A stretch of 19,771 bases of DNA from JBIOJM01 sp044450785 (GTDB lineage: Bacteria; Planctomycetota; Planctomycetia; Isosphaerales; Isosphaeraceae), in NCBI GenBank assembly GCA_044450785.1, contig JBIOJM010000178.1:1-19771 (forward strand), written 5' to 3'. Below the pieces are notes generated by a model, which had not been told where the DNA came from, ran no database searches, and saw only the letters and a list, made by a program, of their open reading frames with translations. Positions within the stretch are counted from its first letter, which is position 1. The number at the start of each line of letters is the position of its first letter. The translations under genes and the position numbers were made by a program. This document shows, in pieces, positions 8,401 to 16,200 of this stretch.

Positions 8401-10282
8401 GTTCCAGCGCCCGATCGGTTTCGAAAACGCCCGCCGCGGCCAGGGCCAGCAGCTCGCCGCTGCTGTGGCCCACCACGGCGTCAGGGTGCAGACCCAGCCG
8501 GGTCAAGACCTGATAAAGCGCCCATTGTGCGTTCAAGACGACATTCACCGCCGTTGCGGCCGACCACAGCTTCTCGTCACCGCGCGGCACGTGACCGAAG
8601 ACGTGCTCGCTCGGGGGCACTGTCTCGCCCTGCTCGCGAGCGATGCGGTCGGCCGTATCGAACAGGCGACGCACCTCGGGGAAATGGAAGCAGAGGTCGG
8701 CGAGCATCCCCGGGTATTGCGAGCCTTCCCCCGGGAAGAGAAAAGCCAGGCCAAGGGCGCCGGTAGTCGAGAGAGGCTCGTCCCAGTAATAAACACCGCG
8801 GCCGTCGCGGATCGCAGGGTGCGCGGGGTCGCGCAATCGCGGCACCAGGGCGGTGAGACGCTCCGCCAACTCGGCGTGCGAAGAGGCCACCAGACCCAGA
8901 CGCGCGCCGCCGGGCGGGTGTTCGCGGACGCTGTTGAGCGAATACGCGACGTCTCTCAGCTCTTCGCGCGGATTGTGCTCGAGCCAGCCGATCAGCTCGC
9001 TGACCCGTTCGATCAAGCCGGCGCGATCGGGCGCGGAGAGGAGGATGGCCTCGGTCTCCCAGTGCCGCAGGGCGCCCGGTGCTAGGCCGTCAGCGGAGGC
9101 GGCGTGCTCTTCCAGAACGGCGTGTGCATAGATCCCCGCAAAACCGAAGGCGTTGACTCCCGCCCGCCGCGGCGCGTCCGGGTCGGCATGGATCCAGGGA
9201 CGAGGCGACAGGTTGAGTGCGAAGGTGCTTCCGAGGTGGTCGAGCAGCGGGTGCGGCCGTTCGGCGTGCAAGGTCGGCGGCAGGACGCGGTGGTAGAGTG
9301 CCAGGGCCGTCTTGATCAGTCCGGCCATGTCGGCGGCCGGCATGGCGTGCCCGATCATCGAGGAGACGGCGCCCAGGAATCGTCTCCCATGGGGCGGCGG
9401 TGGGAAGGTCGCATTCAGGGCGCGGAGCTCGGCCCGTTGGGCGGCGGGCACGCTCAGTCCGTGACCCTCGACCAACATGACGGTCGACGGGTTGATGCCC
9501 GCCCGGCGATAGGCCCGGCGAATCGCGCGGGCATGCCCGCGGGCGCTGGGCGCGGCCAATCCTCGGCTCCGTCCGTCGCTGGCCAGACCAACACCCTGGA
9601 CCAACGCATAAATCCGATCGCCGTCGTGCTCGGCATCGACCCGGCGCTTGAGGACAACCACGCCCACCCCTTCGCCCGGGACCATTCCGTCCGCGCCGGC
9701 CGTGAACGGCCGCGCGGTCCCCGATCGGGGCAGGGCGTTGAGCTGGCGGAAGACCAGCGGAAAATCAACGTCCGCCTCGAGGTAGACGCCACCCGCGATC
9801 GCGAGGTCGGCCCGCCTCTCGGCAAGCGCCCGCATCGCCAGGTCGAGTGCAACCAGCGACGAGGCGCGGGCGGCGTCGACGACGTAGCTGGCCCCGCTCG
9901 AGCGCCCGATCACGACCTCGACGCGTCGACCGGCAAGATCGGCGGCGGCGAGTCCCGCATCCGCCAGGGCGGCCATGGCCGTGTCCAGCACCAGGAATTG
10001 TTCGGGCTCGCCACCTGCGACGGTGCCCGGCATGATCCCGTGCTCGGCCGCGTCGAACCCGATGGGCGAGTCCAGGTAGCCGCCCCGGCAGGTTGGGATG
10101 CGATGCGGGGCCGGCGACACCGGTTCGCGGAAGCTCGCCGCGTCCCGGCGATCGGGCGGCACTTCCCGCGTGCAGTCCCTGGCTGCAAGGATGTTCTCGA
10201 AGTACGTGCTCAAATCGGATGCGCCGGCGAAGCGGCAGCCCATGCCGACGATGGCGATCTCCGAGGGGCGGCCCCTGCTCAT
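5492..10282 (-). CDS. PUFA-synthase-like protein 2: degenerate KS, AT, DH, PPTase-like
   Basis: A 1596-residue multidomain protein. (a) KS-like domain, about 9-390: starts IAIVGMGCRF, but the active-site motif reads VDAARASS with Arg139 in place of Cys, and about 63 residues are missing just before it; two His motifs remain (VEGHG, MIGHA). (b) Acyltransferase, about 505-830: FLFPGEGSQ, S607 in GHSSGE and His in AYHTA all present. KS-like plus AT mirrors PfaB. (c) Linker with a helical motif at 908-931. (d) Hot-dog dehydratase, about 1030-1330: H1054 (ENHTLGG) and D1242 (IDTFTQ) retained. (e) C-terminal Sfp-type PPTase-like domain, about 1350-1590: the usual GxDxE reads GIGVA and WxxKE reads WCAKQ, so activity is doubtful. 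ATG at 10282 overlaps the upstream synthase stop (ATGA). It is likely the partner of protein 1, supplying AT and DH and a chain-length-factor-like surface. Confidence 0.9.
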   Translation of the reverse strand: MSRGRPSEIAIVGMGCRFAGASDLSTYFENILAARDCTREVPPDRRDAASFREPVSPAPHRIPTCRGGYLDSPIGFDAAEHGIMPGTVAGGEPEQFLVLDTAMAALADAGLAAADLAGRRVEVVIGRSSGASYVVDAARASSLVALDLAMRALAERRADLAIAGGVYLEADVDFPLVFRQLNALPRSGTARPFTAGADGMVPGEGVGVVVLKRRVDAEHDGDRIYALVQGVGLASDGRSRGLAAPSARGHARAIRRAYRRAGINPSTVMLVEGHGLSVPAAQRAELRALNATFPPPPHGRRFLGAVSSMIGHAMPAADMAGLIKTALALYHRVLPPTLHAERPHPLLDHLGSTFALNLSPRPWIHADPDAPRRAGVNAFGFAGIYAHAVLEEHAASADGLAPGALRHWETEAILLSAPDRAGLIERVSELIGWLEHNPREELRDVAYSLNSVREHPPGGARLGLVASSHAELAERLTALVPRLRDPAHPAIRDGRGVYYWDEPLSTTGALGLAFLFPGEGSQYPGMLADLCFHFPEVRRLFDTADRIAREQGETVPPSEHVFGHVPRGDEKLWSAATAVNVVLNAQWALYQVLTRLGLHPDAVVGHSSGELLALAAAGVFETDRALEQKLGRLGAIFRGFECSGDLPVARLLAVAAHRDRALALCKSAGAAGAAVAMDNCPHQVVLAVPPAEVERILDRLREENILWEDLPFARAYHTAAFRSVIGPIAEFFAELTFRPPRLPIYSCASRGRMPEDLDAIRELAVAQWTRPVAFRETIEAMHADGLRLFVDVGARGNLAGFVEDILRGKPAFAIAANIPRRSGLTQLNHLVAATFAQGAPLETEYLYARRRPRAIDWDAPARTPRTLVELSIGFPEMRLSEGLIKLNGRGEHAEWDRELAAPDVDQAMLSFQETMQAFLHTQHEIMAAYLGSPIGDQPGSKALSEGFSETGRSSEAAPSRMGPHHDGTGSGGAALYQDLEEVFSRPTAGNGMTSTGREEGTCRSVEAPGGTSAPIISGPTPGPWAGAVRRLVAATEIETILFLDGRDDPIAENHTLGGRKVSAVDPSLLGLPVLPFAVMAEMTAQVAALVVTPRLVLTGLNHVRARRWVRYEEEPVCLELRGRRVPSTGDERVWVGIFNRGIGGIAEAPRPVFEAVVVFGESRPAAQPAGPWSLENSRPSRFTALSVYGEQWLFHGPAFQAIAGVGNISEQGIEGTVRVLPLAPLINGDQPALFHTDLIVIDTFTQLLGCWGLDHLTEGDVVFPLSMEELEVQGDRPAVGTIVDCRITVKEIQRHRLLVHAEIIRPDGTIWMRISDWQDWRFHWPGRYRDVFRQPRDYFAGLELPLDDPARCAALHARAVWLDPPADLGRPVWRDVLEQTQLGPLERAEYLASAGSDRQRSHRLWGWMAAKEAARRLWQANGRAATYPADLAILAGEHARPRLTHVGGPGDPSLAAISIAHCDGVAVALAALDPATRVGIGVAAIIDRPESFLGSAFTPEERSLLDRRQGSSRMEWVARFWCAKQAAAKAAGLGAAARPTGAEVVEFDEESGVMHLRLAPAVVAASADQFVNLLRVVSARRAGHAWAWTLGEGAES

Positions 10283-13200
10283 CTGACGGCCTCCAGAGAC
10301 TCCAGGGCCGGCTGGTGCGCAATCGGTTGCTCGAGCGTTCCCAGGTCGCCTGCGTAGATGACCTCGACGTCTGCCTTGCGGCCGTGACGAAGCTCATCGA
10401 TGAGTAAGGACGGCCCCTCCTCGGGAGAGATCATCCCCAAGCCTCGGCGGCCAAGGTGGCTTTCCAACTGCGAGACCATGCCCACGCCCGACCAGGGGCC
10501 CCAGATGACGGACAAGACGCGGCCCGGCCAGCGCCGGTTCAGCCAGTGAGCCAGCTTGTTGAGGATCTCGTTGGCTGCCGCATAGTCCGACTGGCCCACG
10601 TTGCCGAATCGTCCCGCGATCGACGAGAAGAGCACTGTGAACTTGAGTGCATCGGGGCGCGCCAGCCGGATCAGGTTGAGCGCCCCGTGGAGCTTGGTCT
10701 CGAGCACGCGGTCGAACGATTCGACCGTCTTATGCCGGATCAGCTTGTCCTTGATCAACCCCGCGCCATGGATCAGACCAACGGGTTCCCCGTGGCGGGC
10801 GCGCCAACCGTCCAGGACGCGTGCCAGGGCCTTCGGGTCGTTTACGTCGGCCTCGGCATACGCGACGGTCGCTCCGGCTTCCCGCAAGATCTCGAGGTTC
10901 GCGCGGACCTCACGGGCCCGCCGGAGAGCTTGATAGACCGTTTCAATCTGAGCTGGATTTCCCTGCCTGCCCTCGTGACGCAGCCGGGCGTGCAGCGCCG
11001 CCTTGATCTCGGCCTCTCCCTGTAAGCCCACCGTATCGGCTGACTCACTTCCGCCGGGCAAGGGCGTCGTACCCACGATCAGGAGCGTGGCCCGCCAGGT
11101 CCGCGCCAGCTCGGCCGCGACTAAAGCGGTGATCCCCCGGGCCCCGCCGGAAATCAGCACCGGCTCTCCGGGCTTCAGCTCGATCGCCGCGGCCACATGG
11201 GGGAGCGGGCTCGTGATGGTCCGCAATCGGATCCGCAGATCCTCGGAGTAGCCCACCTCCGCCCAGCCATCACTCACCCAGACCTCGTCGGCCAGCCGGC
11301 CGGCGACCGTTTCGATCGGGTCCCCGGGCGCGAAATCGACGACGCGGCAGCGAACCGAGGGCCATTCCCGAGCCAGTGTCTTGACCAGGCCGGCGATCCC
11401 TCCATGACCGGGGAAGAACTCGAGGGACGCACAGCCCGCGCTGGCGAATCGGCCCCCGAGTGCCGTCGCCGCGATCAAGCACGATCCCCCGGCCCGGGCG
11501 GCGTTTTCCAGATCGGCGGCCGTGGCCTTCGCCAGCAGGAAGAGCCCCTTCAGCTCGTCGCCGACGCGGCCGGACCAGTCGATCTCGTTCCGCTCGCCGG
11601 CCCGTGTTTCACGAAGGGGCAGGGCATGGATGATCCCCGCCAGGGGACCGCGCGACCGCAATCGGCAAAGCAGCGAATCGATGGCCGACGGCGAGGTCCA
11701 GTCGACGGATTCTTGATCGCCGCCGATTCGCTCCACCGGCACTCCGGTCGCCTCGAGACGGTCAGCCAGGTTGCCGGCCACGCCGCGGCCGTCGTCCGTG
11801 ATCACGATCCGGCCCCCCGGCATCAGACCGAGCCGATCAAGGGGCAGGGGGGCTTCCACCGCTTCGAGCAGGCGGCGGTGCGTCGCATGTTGCGGCTTGC
11901 CGTTGCCGACGGGCGCCGCACCGCCGCTTGGCGCCAGCGAGCCTGCCGATCCGTCAAGCCGCCCGCCCGAACTCTGGGCAAGGGTCGTCATGCGGTTGAC
12001 GATCATCCCGAGCGTGCGCGCACCGGTCAGCGCGTCCATCGTCTCCGCGGAATCCGATAGCCCCTTCAAGCTCGGAAACGCATCGCGCAGCTTCCCCAGG
12101 ATCTCGACCCGCTTGATCGAATCAATTCCCAGGTCGGCTTCCATATCGAGGTCGAGCCCGAGCGTCTCGATCGGGTATCCCGTCCGATCGCGCACGGTCT
12201 CGATCAGCCGGGCCGTGATCGCCGCACGATCCGGCGCCGCCCCTGCTTCCGAGGCGGTGGCAGAGTCCAGTCCACTCGCTTGATACGCTGCGGGCGATCC
12301 GGCGGCGTCGGACGGCTCGGTGCGAACAGCCGTCGCCTCTCGACCCTCTCTGGTGCTGATCCGGTCCGCCTCCGCTTCAGCCCGTCTCGGTTTCCAGGAG
12401 AGCGAATCCGCGGCCCTGGCTGACGCGTCGTCCCGCGATCGAGCCTCCGGCTCCGCCCGGAACAACGGCGGCTCGGGCGACCCCGGCGAGCCCCGCCCGG
12501 TCAGATAGGCGAGCATCGTCGACTTCTGCACCTCGAGGAAAGCCTGCATGGTCTGCTGGAACGACTCGATGACCCGGTCGGGTGGTTTCGATGAAGTAGA
12601 AGAAGAAGTGATTGGGTCATGGTTATTCCTATTGCCATTACCGTTTCGCCCCGGCAGGGACCGTGGAGACACTGCGCGGGCCCCGCTTGTTCGCTCGCCG
12701 GCCGGGCCCTTGGCGGCGCTTTGCCCCGCGGTGGGGCCGTTGGGCAGAGGAGAGGATCGTGACACCGGCTCGGGTTGAGGAAGAGGGCGGTCCGCGGCCT
12801 GGCCGAGCCTCTTCGGTTCGGGATCGCCGATTGGCCGGGCGCGACTGCCATTGACGAGCCACGCGGAGGGCGCCCGAGGCTCCGGGTCTGGATCAGAGGG
12901 CAAGTGCTGCAAGTCGAGCACGCGCTGCGATCGGCCGCGGGTGATCCGTTCGAGCTCGAGCGGCACGCCGGCCACGACCAGGTGTGCGACGGCGCGGAGC
13001 CAGGCGGACAGGCCGGATGAACCCGGCGCGTCGCAGGCTACGGCCAGATGAGGCCGATCCTCCAGGATGGTCTCGACGAGCGGAGTGAGGATCGACCCTG
13101 GTCCGACCTCCACGAACACGCGCGCGCCGCCCCGGTGCATCGCTTCGATCATGTCGGCGAACCGCACGGGACTGGCGAGATGGTCGCCCAAGCGCGCCGC

Positions 13201-16200
13201 GATCGCCCTCGGGTCAGCGGGGTGCGGGGCCGCATCGAGGTTGGAATACACCGGCCGATCCGGAGAATGGCGCAGCAACTGGGCCGCCAATTCCCCCAAC
13301 CGGTCGCGCGCCGCGGCGACGTGTGGAGTATGGAAGGCAGAAGAGACCGGCAAGGCTCGGCCGTGAATTCCTCGGGCCGTGGCCAGGTCGAGTGCCTCTT
13401 TCACAGACGCGCTCGGCCCCGCGATCACCGTTTGCCTGGGACCATTCCAGTTGGCGACCTGCACGCCGGGAACCTCGCCGATGAGCCGCTCGATCTCATC
13501 GGGGCCGGCCAGCAGGGCCGCCATCGCGCCGGAGACGCCCCGGCCGGCTTCGCGCATGAAGCGGCCTCGGGACGACGCGAGCTCGGCCAGGTCCGGCGCG
13601 CTCAGCACGCCGGCGGCGTGGAGCGCCACCAGCTCGCCAAAGCTGTGCCCACCCACAAGATCCGGCTCGCAACCGAGACTGCGAAGCAATCGCAGCATTC
13701 CCACACAGGCGGCTCCCACGGCCGGCTGGGCCACGTCGGTCTCCATCAAGGCCTGGCGGGCCTCCTCCCGCGCCGCCTCGTTATAGGCTGGAGGCGGAAA
13801 GACGAGGGGACCGAGGGTCTGGCCACTTGCTGCCCCTGGCGCGCGATCGAACTCCTCGAAAGCCCCGCGCACCTCCGGGAAAACGATCGCCAGTTCCCGG
13901 AGCATGCCGGGCGATTGCGCCCCCTGGCCGGGGAAGATGAACGCCACGGGCTGTCCCGCCCACGCTGCCTTCGCCTGGAAAACAACGCCGCGGGGATCGT
14001 CGATGGTCGTGCTTCCCTCGGCAATGGCGGTCCGCGCGAGGAGCAGCTTGTCGCGCAAGTCCTCGTGCGTGCCGGCCAGGATGGCGAGGGCGGCCTGCCG
14101 ATTCACACCCGGCCTGGACGTGCAGACCCGTCTCGCCCGGATGAGCGCGTTCGACAAATCAACGAGCGAGGGCCGCGCCCCGGAATCGAGCGCCCGGGCC
14201 AGATCATCCAGTTGTTCGACGAGCTCGCCGGGCCCCTCGGCTTGCCAGACCAGCAATTCCACCGGCCAGTCGCGCAAGGTCGACTCGGGTAGGGCAGCCA
14301 GATTGCGGTCGTACGCCTCGAGCACGGCGTGGAAGTTGGTGCCGCCGAACCCGAAGGCGCTGACCCCGGCGCGGCGCGGCCGGTCGGAGTGCGCATGGAG
14401 CCACGGCTGCGTCTGGGTGCAGAGCCGGAACGGGCCATCGTGCAGGTCGAGCTTGGGGTTGGGGGTCTCGATCCCGATCGTGGGGGGGATGACCTTATGA
14501 TAAAGGCTCAAGGAGGCGTTGATCAGACCGGCCAGGCCCGCGGCGCACTTGGTGTGGCCGATCAGCGACTTGACCGAGCCCACGACGCATCCGCGCGCGG
14601 GTGCCCCGGCTTCGCGGAAGAGTCGGCCGAGCGCTTCGATCTCGACCACATCGCCCAGTGCGGTGCCCGTGCCGTGCGCCTCGACATAGCCGACCGTGGC
14701 GGGCGAGACCCCGGCCCTCGAGTACGCCCGCTCGAGGGCTCGCGTCTGCCCTTCGACCACCGGGGCGGTCAGTCCGCGGGCGCGGCCGTCGCTGGAGGCG
14801 CCAACTCCCTTGATCACCGCGTAGATCCGGTCACCGTCGCGCTCGGCGTCGGCCAGGCGTTTCAGCACCAGCGCGGCCACGCCTTCGCTGATGACAATGC
14901 CATCGGCGCCGGCGTCGAAGGGCCGGCAGCGGCCCCGGGGCGAGAATGCCTGAGTTTTGCTGAAGGCCAGGTAGGTGAATGGGTTCTGGACGGTGTCCAC
15001 GCCCCCCAGGATCACCAGGTCGGATCCGCCGCTCTCGAGCTCGCGCACGGCCAGCGCGGCCGCGGCCAGCGAGGAGCCGCACGCGGCATCGACCGTATAA
15101 CTCGACCCGCCCAGATTGAGCCGATTGGCGATGCGGCCCGCCGTGACGTTGAGCAAGAAGCCCGGGAACGAGTCCTCCGTCCACTCCGGAAGCAATCCCT
15201 TGCACGACTCGATCGCCTGCTTTCCAGCCCCCGGCAGCACCATGTCCAGCATGGGCAGATAAGAGCGGAAGGCAAAGCCCATCGCGAGCTGTGCCGCCCC
15301 CCCTCCCATGCCCAGGACCACGCTCGTCTGCTCTCGGGGGAATGGCCGGTCCGCATAGCCGGCGTCCGCCAGCGCTTTCCGGACAACCTCCAGCGCGATC
15401 AGTTGAGCGGGCTCGATCGAGGGGAGGCTCGAGGGGGGCATCCCATAGCGGAGCGGGTCGAAGGGAACGTCCGGCAGGAACCCTCCCCATTTCGAGACGA
15501 TCTTGTCGGGAGCCTTCGGGTCGGGGTCGTAGTACAACCGCCAATCCCAGCGGTCGGGGGGGACTTCGGTGATGGCATCGACGCCCCGGAGGGTATTGGA
15601 CCAGAACTCCGCGGCGGTCGCCGCCCCCGGGAACACCGCCGCCATGCCGATAATCGCGATCTCCGACGGCCGCGGCGGAGAGCCGGGGACACCATTTGAA
15701 GGGCCGTGCTCAGGCAGAGTGTGCGCGAGGAGGGCCGTGCTTTCGGTGCACAGCTCGCGGTGAAGTTCGGCGATGGTCGTCGTCCGGCTGCGCAAAGCGG
15801 CGATCTGCCCCAGCATGTAGAGGCCGTGAGTCGCCTGGTATTCATCGCTGACCGAGACAAGTGGGGAACCCGCCCCCTGGCTGCGATCGATCCCCTTGGT
15901 TGCGACCCGGAGCCGGCCGGCGTTCAGGCCCTCCAGGGCCGCGCGGATTTCCTCCGCCGGGCGCCCCTCGGCCACCAATCGCTTCCGTTCCTCCTCGAAC
16001 CGGGCGGCGAAGGGGGTACGGCTCACCCGCACCTGGTGACCGGGCCCCGACTCGAGCAGCACCGTCTCCCCGCAGCGTAGGACCTCGTCCTGGAAGCGCG
16101 GCACGATCGCCCCGGTCGCGACCACTTCCTGCGTGAACAGGTAAGCGGTTCCGGCCAGCAGGCCCAGCTTCACCCCGCGCGCGGCCAGCGGGCCGGCGAG

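Noticed and set aside
7514..9085. Long 523-codon plus-strand open frame opposite synthase 2
   Set aside because: It is antisense to the AT and KS-like domains, has low-complexity Arg/Gln/Gly-rich content and no recognisable domain; it is a GC-rich shadow of the real gene.
9104..10357. 417-codon plus-strand open frame
   Set aside because: Antisense to the KS-like domain of synthase 2; shadow frame.
13048..14292. 414-codon plus-strand open frame
   Set aside because: Antisense to the AT domain of synthase 1; no domain content of its own.
14329..15699. 456-codon plus-strand open frame opposite synthase 1
   Set aside because: Antisense to the KS domain with its well-conserved motifs; composition is typical of a shadow frame.
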